Shown here: piece after piece, positions 53,891-63,206 of the stretch
Numbering within the stretch: the first letter of the stretch is position 1
How the letters are laid out: the number at the start of each line of letters is the position of its first letter
NCBI RefSeq assembly: GCF_963678635.1
Contig: NC_087070.1
Location: 15,195,840-15,259,839 of the forward strand
Length of the DNA stretch: 64,000 nt
Reading direction: 5' to 3'
Source: Symsagittifera roscoffensis
Lineage: Eukaryota > Xenacoelomorpha > Acoela > Convolutidae
Made by a program: the position numbers and the translations under genes
Notes under the pieces: model-generated
Databases searched by the model: none
What the model was told of the DNA's origin: nothing
The model's input: only the letters and a program-made list of their open reading frames with translations

Positions 53891-54826
53891 TGTAACATTC
53901 GCCCGGAAGATACATATCGACGGATAACAAAACTAAGTCTTAGGACGACTGGCTAGCGTCTAAACAGAGCTTTGCATGTTTTTCACCGTCTCTACCAAGC
54001 CAGTACTTTTCGGTGGTCTTTCTTTCATCGGGTCGACAAAAACGTTACTGTTCTCCGGCTTCGACCAGAACGCTCAAATTAACTGAATTACATGCAAAAA
54101 TAGTGAGCTCATGGCTGGGTCTCAGTATCCCCAGACCACGAGGTCACTCCTAAAAACAGGGCTACTACTTATTATATTACTATTGTTTTTGTTCAGTAGA
54201 TAAAAATCATCATCTCCATCGAAGATGGATCAACCCTTTCCCCCCCAACTCTTAGCACCTCATCCTTGTCAAAACTAATCCAAATATCAATTAAATTCAA
54301 GTCAGGACATGACAGGATGCTAAAAGTTCATATGAGTCAATAAAAGTTTTCCGTCCCGAGACCCTTCCGGATTCTTGAATCCGGTGAATCAAGCTCCTTA
54401 AGTTCGATTTCACGACAACACGGAAGGCTGGTTTCTTACCCTTCACCGTTGTTCGCAACGGCCTTGCAACTATTGTAGCAGCACAATAGTTGCAACTCGG
54501 AACGTTCTCTGCAATCTGCTGCTGTTTTTCTTCAATTTCGACTTCTTCAATTTCGATAAAGTTGTTCTCGTCAGCGCAACTAATGTTGTTGTTGTGTTTT
54601 TTCTCTCGTTTCTTGTTAAAATGGCCGTTTCAGCATTTCTCAGAAATGTGTCGTCATCATTCGAATTTTTGAAATTTTAAAATACTAGAATATTCCAGCC
54701 TTCACCGTTTGGCTAAACGTTCCAATAACGCCCTTAGTTCTTAAAAACCACCAATCCGGAAGGCTTACTGCTAAAATTCCGAATTCTGCAGAGATTGCAT
54801 TTTTCACATTCTGGTCGAATGTCACA
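53891..54826 (-). repeat. LTR (5' LTR on minus strand)
   Basis: 936 bp, direct repeat of 37165-38100. Ends TGTAAC...TGTCACA on the plus strand. Should contain the promoter for the minus-strand genome; I do not see an unambiguous TATA box. Confidence 0.95.
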
Positions 54827-55283
54827 TATCTGGATATTAGGCACAAACAAGCTTTCATATAAATCGCGTCTTCAAAGACTTCACTTATTACCACTGTCCT
54901 TATATCATGAAATGTATGTAGTTTTACTTTTAGCTAGGATTATCAACTCGAAAACTGACATTGATTGGGAGAAGTATGTACCGATTATTGATACAGGCAT
55001 AACAAGATCTCACGCAATACCCTTTTATACCAGCAAATGCTTCCAACTGAAAAAATACGAATGTGATTTTTGGCAACGAGCATGTTCACTTTCAATTATA
55101 TTTAATAGGCATCTCAACCAAGATGTCATCAAATCAACGCAATGCAAAGAAGAACTGACAACTATCTACTGGCGCTACTTCACTGCGAAATTCAACGAAA
55201 ACCTCCCCTGCACCTGGAGATTATGCTGCGACTTCACAAACTGCATCAATACTGCAAAACTGCATTTCTATGAGACTCAATAA
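54827..55283 (+). pseudogene. LINE ORF2 C-terminus, third segment
   Basis: Immediately after the LTR the reading resumes with IWILGTNKLSYKSRLQRLHLLPLSLYHEM, which directly continues EKVQHRAS at 37164 in the usual LINE order. It goes on through ARIINSKTDIDWEKY, a Cys/Trp-containing C-terminal part (CTWRLCCDFTNC) and stops at 55281-55283. A stretch of 162 codons is open. This proves that the 17.7-kb element sits inside the LINE. Confidence 0.92.
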
Positions 55284-55352
55284 ACTGAAAGTGACAGGGA
55301 AGCAATTCCCCTGGAACTTATCCTAAATCCTTCATTCTTATTATTATTATTT
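55284..55352 (+). other. LINE 3' UTR and (ATT)n tail
   Basis: Short 3' UTR ending in TTCTTATTATTATTATTTG at ~55334-55352. A simple-repeat tail instead of poly(A) is usual for CR1/L2/RTE-type LINEs and marks the 3' end of this copy. Confidence 0.65.
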
Positions 55353-55669
55353 GAAATCTTTAAGATCGGTGAATTTGCCAGTTAGATTTGTTTCGTCCAG
55401 CTTCTCCAGTGATTGGAAAGCTGTTGTTACCGCGTTGGAAACTTTCAGGAATCACTACTCAATGGTACTGTATCAGCATTTTTATCGCGAAAACTTGAAA
55501 ATTTTCTTTTTAGCAGTGTTTTTAATTTGAAACATTGGTAAAAAAAATAAGATCACGATACATATTTTTTCAGCCGATGTCGTTGCTTATTATAAACGGT
55601 TTGCACAGAAAGATTAGTCGAACTACAATTTACTTCAATAAGTTAACGCTTTCAACCGGCAAAACAAAA
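55353..55669. other. no recognisable feature
   Basis: Unique-looking flank beyond the LINE tail. Confidence 0.4.
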
Positions 55670-56690
55670 ACGGAGGTTTTGAAAAACTTTTGATTTCTGG
55701 GGAGTTAAAATATCATTTTTTGCGTAGTTTTATCAAATTTGCCAATTTTACCAAAAAACCGAGTAAGAGTCATAAAAAAAGAAGAAATGATAGTGGTTTG
55801 ATTAAAATTATAGCACATCTTTTTTGCTCAATACCAGGAATAAATTTCTTTACCTAAGAGCTCACCTTATCAATTTATTGCAGTCACTGTCGTGTCCTCA
55901 CTATCTGATGATGTACTTTTGGTCTTAAAGTGATACGAAAATAGTTAAGGATGCACAACAGTCGGCTGTTGTTGTTTGTCTGTGTTACTGTTCTTGTCTC
56001 AACTTGCTCTTTAGCTTAGTCCTTTTCTTCAATCTCCTCACATGGATTGAAATTTCGCATCAACGTGTTTAAAGGCTCAGATAACCAAAAATTACAGTTA
56101 AAAGATTGACCAGTACAATGATTGTTAGGATCAACTGTGTTTAAAACGTTAATATCAAAAAACAACAAACAGAAAAACCTGATCGTCGCATCTCGTTTGG
56201 ACTGGCCGTCTCTGCTGGTGTTCATGTTTTTTTTTCTGTTTTTTTCTCGGTTATTTAGTTTTTTTGTTCAGAATTTTATGTTTTGATAGGTTTAGCGAAA
56301 TTTAGAATAAAGATCTTAACTCGGAATTTCTTAATTCAGTGAGAGATCCCTTTATTGCAGTCACTGTCGTGTCCCCTCTAACTGATGATGTACATTTTGG
56401 TCTAAAAGTGATAGAGGTGAAAAAAAATTACGCCTTCAACAATTGGCTGGCGTAGAGGTTAACGTCTATTTTAAAATGGTTCTAGCTAAGATCGGGTTGA
56501 GGAGCGTGTTATGTTCTAATGTCTAGCGCCCGAAATATTTACATTAGTTGGAAGCATGCAGAACATAGTAAGCTCATGTCTTGGTCTCCTTATCCCCAGT
56601 CCACGAGGTCACAAATTAAAACGGCTAATACGTTATGATTATTATTATCATTGTTTTTATTTCGTAGTGCTGAATGCATTGACCGGTTCC
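55670..56690 (-). mobile_element. decayed relative of the LTR element: leader and LTR edge
   Basis: 55880-56320 aligns with leader 53110-53600 (GCACAACAGTCGGCTGTTGTTG, CTCAGATAACC and other blocks in the same order). 56560-56670 aligns with part of the LTR (GTGAGCTCATGGCTGGGTCT, CCCCAGACCACGAGGTCAC). The start of the leader block is repeated at 56310-56420. Orientation matches the intact element. Divergence is high, so this is an older insertion. Confidence 0.65.
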
Positions 56691-57545
56691 TAACTTCCGG
56701 CTTTTCATATACTGTATATAACTTCAGATGTTATTGAAATCAATTCAAGAAATTAATGGAGATGTAAAAAAAGTTTATATAACAATTCCAGAGTTCTACG
56801 GTAGACCTGGTTCTCGATCTTTTTTGAAGAAGAAACTTTTTCATTAGTGCGAAAACCCCAGCGTTCTCGTTTCGTAAAATATGGAAATTAACAATTGTAA
56901 CTGCACAACCGTTATGACTCGGAATATTCTCATCTCTTGTCTTAGCTAACTCAAATTTCTGTCTTTTTGATTGAGTTCTTTGTCTAATTGTTACAAGCGA
57001 ACTGTCATGCCACATTAATTCTTAAAACTAAATCCGCAAAAATTTTACTTTCCGTTTTTTGGTTTTTATAATAACCTTCTTAAATTTTCCTACCAACGTA
57101 TCGTGCGTTTTTAATATCTGTTTGTTATGTAGTATTGACCGATTCTATACCTTAATCTATCGATTAGCCTTATAAAATAATGTTTGTCTGTTTTTCTGCT
57201 GTGAGATCCTTCCTGTTCTTATACCATTCTGCTCAATGACTGGCCACCGAGACCCAGCTCTTTGCTTATATTTTAATGTAATCAAAAGCTTAGTAAGTTT
57301 GTTTGGCTAATACTCTAAAGCCGTAAAAGGTTCGTTGACATTTTTGTTTAGCTGCTTTTTGGTACTTTTTTTAATAATTAACGTTCCTAATACTCACTAC
57401 AAATACTTTGTGCGTTTGCTTTTATCTGTTTGCTTGGTAGTTTTGACCGATTCTTAAATTTGAGCTCCTGAAAAAACCAAATTACCGATTGTTTTGACCG
57501 ATTCTAATGATCGAGCTCCTGCAAAAACCAAATGTCACATAAAAA
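56691..57545. other. no firm gene; left half of a diverged repeat pair
   Basis: 57170-57340 resembles 58310-58480 (both contain CTGTTTTTCTGCT, ATTCTGCTCA.TGACTGG and TTAGTTTGGCTAA blocks). A small tandem duplication of GACCGATTCT...GAGCTCCTG lies at 57445-57530. The minus-strand frame 56740-57015 is unrecognised. Confidence 0.4.
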
Positions 57546-58118
57546 TGGTACGCAGATGACGGAAGCGCTGCCGGTGATCTTGAGAGTCTCCGCGCAATAC
57601 TGGACAACCTGGATGTGCACGGAAAGGCTTTCGAATACCATGTGAATTTTTCAAGTGTCAACTCATAGTAAAGGAAAACCGTCGTGAAGTCGCCATACAA
57701 GTTATTCGAAGGCACAAATATTACAGTGGCAGACGGTTTTAGTGTCCTTGGATCGGTTATAGGAACATCATCAGCATGCGATAAATACATGGAAAGCGAA
57801 ATTGAAAAGACAACTACCCTAACTGAGCAGCTTTCCAAAATAGCTAAAACATCACCACAAAATGCATACCCCTGCTACACAAAGGGAGTTCAAAATAAAT
57901 TAAGCTTTCTAACGAGAACAACTCCAAAAGCATATAAGAAAATGGATGAAATTGAGAAAAACGTAAGACAGCAGCTACTTCCTAGTTTTTCTGGTAAAAA
58001 CCATATAACCGATGAAGATCGCAGCCTTTTTGCACTATCACTAAGAATGAGAGGATTAAGTCAGGGGGTGCAAAAACATAAAATGCATCGAACTGAGACA
58101 ATTCTATCTGTGCTATAA
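57546..58118 (+). pseudogene. retroelement RT relic (WYADD)
   Basis: The frame starts with KWYADDGSAAGDLESLR, the catalytic YADD box. It continues through KAFEYHVN, two adjacent stops (TAG TAA at ~57666-57671), then an open part (57684-58118): LFEGTNITVADG, VLGSVIGTSSACDKYM, an amphipathic helix, PQNAYPCYTKG, NKLSFLTRTTP and QQLLPSFSGKNHITDEDRSLFALSLRMRGL. This resembles RT thumb/connection regions of a non-LTR-type family common in invertebrates, but I cannot name the clade. The N-terminal RT half is absent. Confidence 0.65.
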
Positions 58119-59007
58119 TCGAGGAGTGTAGATTTTAATTGACAATTCTCTGGATGCCTTAAAATCGACTTGATTAATTCATAAATTTTTGCCGATGTAT
58201 TCATATAGCGTTGGTACGGCCCTATCCAACCTGTGCACGTACCGTCGCACGACAGAAGAGCTCATTTCAATTGACCCCTTTTTAAAAAACCGATTCCAAA
58301 GTTTTGTTGATTAGCCCGTATAAATTAGTATTTGCCTGTTTTTCTGCTCTCAAACCCTTTTATGCAATTAGACCATTCTGCTCATTGACTGGTCACCAAG
58401 GCCAGTTGTTTGCTTCAGGTTTTATGCTAAAATAAACTAGGTAAATTAGTTTGGCTAAAAGCTTAAAAAACAGAACAGGTTGGTTGAACCTTGAACAGAA
58501 CAAAATTAATTGAGTGAGTGGCTTGAACGAAGCGATGCAAACATGTAAGATATTTTACGTCAGTCAAACTTAACGGAGCGAAAACCAAGCGTTTTAGGTC
58601 AGGAGATACCGATGTTGCGTGATGATTAAACCTCAGCAGTAGGAGCGAAAGCTACCTTAATTGAAACTTTTGGTTTGGAGCACGAGGATGTACCATATTA
58701 TGATGCCTTAAATCTTTGGTTTGATTCAGCAAAATGTGAAGTAGCTCTGGAAAACTGAATCTAAAACACTTAGATGGAACACAACTTTGGTAACGAAGTC
58801 TCTCAAATGATTCTGAAACTAGAACCTACGGATGCCAAAAGTTCAATGCTTACCAGTATAAAGACGGATCAGAAGCTCGGATGAGACACCTCCAAAAATT
58901 AGATCAGAAGCGACTAAGGGGATGGTCTGACGCTCGTCACATGGGATGCTGGTAGGTACCTAACGGTAGTTGAATACCTGATAGAATATGAGCAGGTCCG
59001 GTTTGTA
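58119..59007. other. no firm gene; right half of the diverged repeat pair
   Basis: 58310-58480 is the partner of 57170-57340. The remainder shows no coding region. Confidence 0.4.
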
Positions 59008-59330
59008 ACTCCGGAATAGCGGCGGCCGAGGCGGTAGATCGCAAATCTGACAAATATAAAGATATAATTAATTATGGCTACATTTTTCAACCAATAGTTT
59101 TCGAAGTTCAGTCTGCCGCCAGCCCTAGCATTGAGATTTTTCTTAATAAGTTCATTGAGATTTTGAGCACGTTTCTCGAGGATCACAGTGCATATAATTT
59201 TTTGGCGCAGAGCATCTCCTCGCAATACAGGTTGCAAACGCTGCCTGTGTAGTCGGGGCAATGAGTAAAAGAAACTAACTTTGAAGTTTTTTATAGAGCC
59301 AAGAGAACAAAGAGCAGCCTAGTTTAAATG
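59008..59330. repeat. R repeat, copy 1
   Basis: About 320 bp starting AACTCCGGAATAGCGGCGGCCGAG and containing GCCGCCAGCCCTAGC and GAGGATCACAGTGCA. It is repeated at 60497-60820 at roughly 75-80% identity. The two copies bracket the leader relic at 59.5-60.5 kb, so they may be parts of LTRs. Confidence 0.75.
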
Positions 59331-59499
59331 TTTGATAGATTCGTTGCCTCTCAGATTCGTAGCCTCTGAATATTACCATTGATTTTGTCCAGTAGTGCTA
59401 ATTATCCAGTCGAGATGGATTGACAGTTTCCTAAATACCAGCATTTCATATTCTGTGAATGAAAGGTTACTTAATTCATTTCAGGACAGTTCTGGGGAG

Positions 59500-60480
59500 A
59501 TAAAATTTTTCTGGGGAGGTTTTCTATGGGAAGTCAAAATATCCAAAATATAAATTTTTTGCTAGTTTTCACGAAATTCCTAGCTTTAACGAAAAACACT
59601 GAGTAAGAATCCCAATCAAACTACTATAAGATGGCCTGATTAAAATTATATCACTCCACTTCTGCTCAATACTAGGAATAAATTCTTTATCTCGGAATGT
59701 CGCAATTCAGTGAGAGATCTTTTTAGTGCAGTCATGTCGTATCCCCGCTATCTGATGATGTATTTTCTAGTTTTACAGTGACGCAAAAATGTTTAACGTT
59801 ACCCTCAGTTTATTGTTGTTGCCTTTTGACTGTTCATGTCTCTACTTGCTCTGTTGGTTTAGTCATTTTCTTCAATCCACTCAGCATTGAGTGAAGTTTT
59901 GCATCAGCATGCTTAAATTCTCACATAACCATAAATATCAAGTACAAGAGACACCAGTAAAATTATTTTTACGCTGAAGTGGGTCAAAGCTGGTAATTGC
60001 AAACAACAATAAACAGAAATCTCGGATCGCATCTCGTTTGGACTGACCTTCTCTACTAATATGTTTTTTTCTGTTTTTAATTTTTTCTTGGTTGTATTTT
60101 GTTTTTTTTTTCGTCAGATTTTTGTTTTGATAGGTTTTGCAAATTTATTTTTTGGTTCCATATTGTTTAATAAACTATGGGACGGAAAAATTCTCCAGAT
60201 TTGAGGGTTCGAGAATTTTTGGAGTTAACTAGGGTACAAAGCCGAATCGGTGAATTCGGAACGCGTTCACGTTTTGTAAAACTCTTCCGAGTGTCAATTA
60301 AGTTTCTTAAATTGTGAGCTTACGCTCGGCGCAGATGCATTTGTTGAAATGCTTACCGATCATGATGTTACGACTAACACCCAGGAACGTCAAAAAAAAA
60401 CAGGTCTATTTCAACATCTCTATTAAAACAATTTTAATTTGGTTTATCTAAGTTCGGGTTGATTAGCGTGTTATGTTCTA
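59500..60480 (-). mobile_element. second decayed relative of the LTR element leader
   Basis: 59690-60180 aligns with 55880-56280 and with leader 53085-53600. 60240-60400 aligns with leader 53740-53880, including the ACACCCAGGA segment of the primer site. 60448-60480 matches 56490-56522. Order and orientation follow the intact element. Confidence 0.65.
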
Positions 60481-60496
60481 AGGGCTATCTTCGGTA

Positions 60497-60820
60497 TCTA
60501 ACTCCGGAATGGCGGCGGCCGAGGCTGAAGATCGCAAATCTGAAAAGTATAATTAATTTTTATAATAAAAAATTAAAATATTTTTCAACCAATAATTTTT
60601 GAAGGCCTGTGTGCCGCCAGCCCTAGCTTTGAGATTTTTCTTATTAAGTTTCTTAAGAATTTGAGCACGTTTTTCGAGGATCACAGTGCAGATAAATTCT
60701 TGGTGCAGAGCATCTCGCAATACAGTTTGAAAACGCTGCCAGCGTAGTCGGCGCTATTTGTATTGAAAACTACTTTCGAAGAGTTTTTAGAGAGCCAAGG
60801 AAACAAGAGAGCAGCTTAGT
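60497..60820. repeat. R repeat, copy 2
   Basis: Partner of 59008-59330, ending shortly before the MITE at 60852. Confidence 0.75.
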
Positions 60821-60851
60821 GTGTATATCTGATCGAGCCGTAGCCCATATC

Positions 60852-61679
60852 TAGGGATTTTGGTTCCGGTTCTAGGGGTTAGGTTCCGGTTTCTGGCAAT
60901 TCGGTTCCGGTTCTTGATATTGTAAAGGTCGGGTAACGGATCCGGTTCCGGTTCATAATAGTGCCGTTTCCCCGATATTTTGACGATTTTTGTCACGTTT
61001 CGGGTCCAAGTTGATTCCTGAATTTTGATAGTGAAAATTTGTTTAAAAAATTTTTCAATCTTTTGTAGTAATGCTTAGTTTTTTCAAAAAAATGCAAACT
61101 GGTCGGTCTAAGTTTTGAGTGGTCTAAATTTTGAGTGTTCTAAATTTTGTGTGGGAACCGTTGTGTTTGTGCCGTTTGTTTTGTTAATTCACTCACATTA
61201 GATTTACGTTGTAGTTTTTTTTTTAATTCTTTGAATGGACGCTCTTGCGGCCACGTTCGGACCAAAGTGTTGTCACTTGGTCTTAACCAGCAAAATGCTA
61301 GCGCGGACCATGTGTACGTAGTGATGAACTATCTTTTGAAAGCTTCAGTGACCATTGTGATAATGATAACTTTGACATAATGTTATTTATGGACAATTTT
61401 TGACCAACTAGCTCGGATCCTGAGAGGATGTTTTCATTATGCAGACTCAGCAGAAATTATTTGCAGAACCGCCTATCTCCGGCAAATCATTTGCGAAATG
61501 TATTTTTGAATCAAAATATACATTTGATATAAATTTGTTTTGCCACGCTTGTTGTTGTCCAATCTAAGACCCACCTAGATTAGGTCGATATCGATCGGTT
61601 CCATCTTTCACGTCGGTTCCGGTTCCTGCACAGTCATTCGGTTCCGGTTCCTCAAGAAGTCTGGTACCCGAATTCCCTG
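60852..61679. mobile_element. non-autonomous hAT-like element, 828 bp
   Basis: Left end TAGGGATTTTGGTTCC and right end, read inward, CAGGGAATTCGGGTACC are imperfect inverted repeats. Flanks CCCATATC (60844-60851) and CTCATATC (61680-61687) match at 7 of 8, as for an aged hAT target duplication. GGTTCCGGTTC recurs near both ends (about 60862, 60902, 60942, 61615, 61640) as subterminal direct repeats. No transposase is present. Confidence 0.6.
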
Positions 61680-61687
61680 CTCATATC

Positions 61688-62155
61688 AGGTCAATCTTTT
61701 TGAGTTTCTTTCAACTCCGGTTTATTCTGTGCAGGTGTTATTTTTCTCAATATGGTTGGCTTGAATCGCAACTATCTGACTTTCCTTATTTCTATCCATG
61801 TTATACTTTACTCTTCTATATCCAGAAAGTTCCTAGGGTTTAGACTGGAATATGTGACTCAGTTACCATGATTTTGTGACCTGATTACATTGAAAAATGG
61901 AAAACAGAAATGAAAAAAGCCACGCTTAAATATGGATTTTCTCTACTTTTTGTTGCTGCGTATTTTTTGGGCGAATGTTACACAATTTTTCAGACCAATT
62001 TTGTTGAAAATCGTATTTTTTGGTTGAGGAAGTACCACAGAAAGGGCGTCCATTTGTTATATCTCTCAACCCTGTTCGACGTATATTTGTGGTACCTCTT
62101 CAATTAATGAAATCACGATATTCCAACCAGCATCAGTATTGAAATCTTTTTCCAG
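61688..62155. other. upstream region of C1D gene, likely 5' UTR intron
   Basis: No convincing coding exon. A short hydrophobic open frame at 61910-62107 has no motif. The interval ends in a polypyrimidine stretch and CAG at 62155, a good 3' splice site, so an untranslated first exon may lie here or further upstream. Confidence 0.45.
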
Positions 62156-62525
62156 AATTAAAATGACTGCAATACCAGATGAAATGCGGCAAAATTTGTT
62201 GCAGATATCAAAAGCACTGAAGGATATTGATACATCTGTTCAACAGGTTGCTGGGGCAGACTTGGACATTGAAAAAGATTTGAACAAATTAGGACAAGCA
62301 CATCACCATTTGTCCTTATGTTATTCTTTGTGTGGGTTGTTTTGGATAAAACTGCAATTAAACGGTCAAGATACCAAGGAACATCCAGTAGCTAAAGAAA
62401 TGGCCCGTCTTAAAATTCATATGGATCGCTTGCAAGAAATCGAACGGTCGCTAGAGAAGCGGAACCTTGTAATTGACAAGGAAGCTTCACAGAGAATTAT
62501 TGCCCACCATTCAGACCTGGACAAG
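62156..62525 (+). CDS. C1D: C1D-like exosome cofactor, coding exon
   Basis: ATG at 62163 starts 121 codons. The exon is bounded by a 3' splice site (TTTTTCCAG, 62155) and a 5' splice site GTACGG at 62526, phase 0. The protein matches the Sas10/Utp3/C1D family: an N-terminal helix (MTAIPDEMRQNLLQISKALK), LGQAHHHLSLCYSLCGLFWIKLQLNG, the signature KEHPVAKEMARLKIHMDRLQEIE, and ASQRIIAHHSDLDK. C1D proteins (yeast Rrp47/Lrp1) stabilise the nuclear exosome nuclease Rrp6 and act in rRNA, snoRNA and nuclear RNA processing; human C1D is about 140 aa. The remaining, basic C-terminus should be on a later exon, which I cannot find in the rest of the window. This is the only clear host gene here. Confidence 0.85.
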
Positions 62526-62759
62526 GTACGGTTTTTATTCCATAAGAAAAGGAAAAACATGCCAGTTTTTTCCTATTTGTTTCAGCAAGTTTCGTTCCGA
62601 AATGGGTACTTATTTACCTGGTTTTGTCCCTTGATGGTGACTCCAGTTTATCGTAGAGGTCTCTCATCTTTATAAGGGGTACATCAACGAAGTTATGTGT
62701 GTATTATTCTTGCGCATGTACAAAGTTTCGATCCGGATTGGGGCGAGGAACCTTGATTT

Positions 62760-63198
62760 CAGGGGCGGATTTAGGGGGGGGGGGGGCGGACGCCCCCCCC
62801 CCCCCCCACCTCAGGGATTCGACCCCCTGCCGACCCAAAGGGTCCCCCCTTTGATACTTTTTCAGAAATCCATTTTTGGCCGACCGACCCTAAAATTTTT
62901 CTAAAGGCGCCTTTGGCGCCAATATATACTAACTTTGAGGGGGAGCGCGCGCCATAAAAACGCTATTTTTTTGTCAAAATTTTTCAAAAAGTGCCCAAAA
63001 ACGGCTTTTTTTGACTGTTTTTTTCAAAAATTTGCCTGCGGCGCAGAAAACTTTGCCAAAATAGGGGCAAAACAGTGCTTTGGGAGAGCTCGAAAAATCA
63101 ATTTGGTCGACCTAAAAAAAATAAAGGTCGTCAAAATTTTGGAAAATTTTTTGAAAATCCGCCCCCCCCCCCTCGAGAAAATCCTAGATCCGCCCCTG
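62760..63198. mobile_element. hAT-type MITE in C1D intron, 8-bp TSD
   Basis: The left end is CAGGGGCGGATTTAGG. The right end read inward is CAGGGGCGGATCTAGG (15 of 16). Both are followed inward by long G (or C) runs. A perfect 8-bp duplication, CTTGATTT, lies at 62752-62759 and 63199-63206. At 439 bp with no transposase motif it is non-autonomous. Open frames across it are low-complexity artefacts. Confidence 0.9.
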
Positions 63199-63206
63199 CT
63201 TGATTT

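Larger units (their letters stand above)
37165..54826 (-). mobile_element. 17.7-kb LTR retrotransposon with SGNH and macro domains
   Basis: Two direct 936-bp repeats (37165-38100, 53891-54826) begin TGTAAC and end TGTCACA on the plus strand, giving canonical TG...CA ends on either strand. They bracket 15.8 kb. The pre-insertion LINE sequence is GCAAGTATCTGG. TAT is present on both sides, so the target duplication looks like 3 bp, or longer and mutated. On the minus strand the element carries a tRNA-like primer site, a leader, a pol remnant (RT tail, RNase H, integrase, macro domain), and a coding block of about 2,900 codons with SGNH hydrolase motifs. A short polypurine tract abuts the 3' LTR. 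I count three LTR differences, so insertion is recent. gag, protease and the RT palm are missing. Confidence 0.95.

Noticed and set aside
37165-54826. Polinton/Maverick or endogenous DNA virus
   Set aside because: No protein-primed polymerase, no packaging ATPase or capsid motif, and no long terminal inverted repeats. Direct LTRs, RNase H and a D,D35E integrase with HHCC show an LTR retroelement.
60787-60996. Minus-strand frame with repeated Asn-Arg (NRNRIARNRN)
   Set aside because: It is produced by the GGTTCCGGTTC repeats of the MITE, not by a gene.
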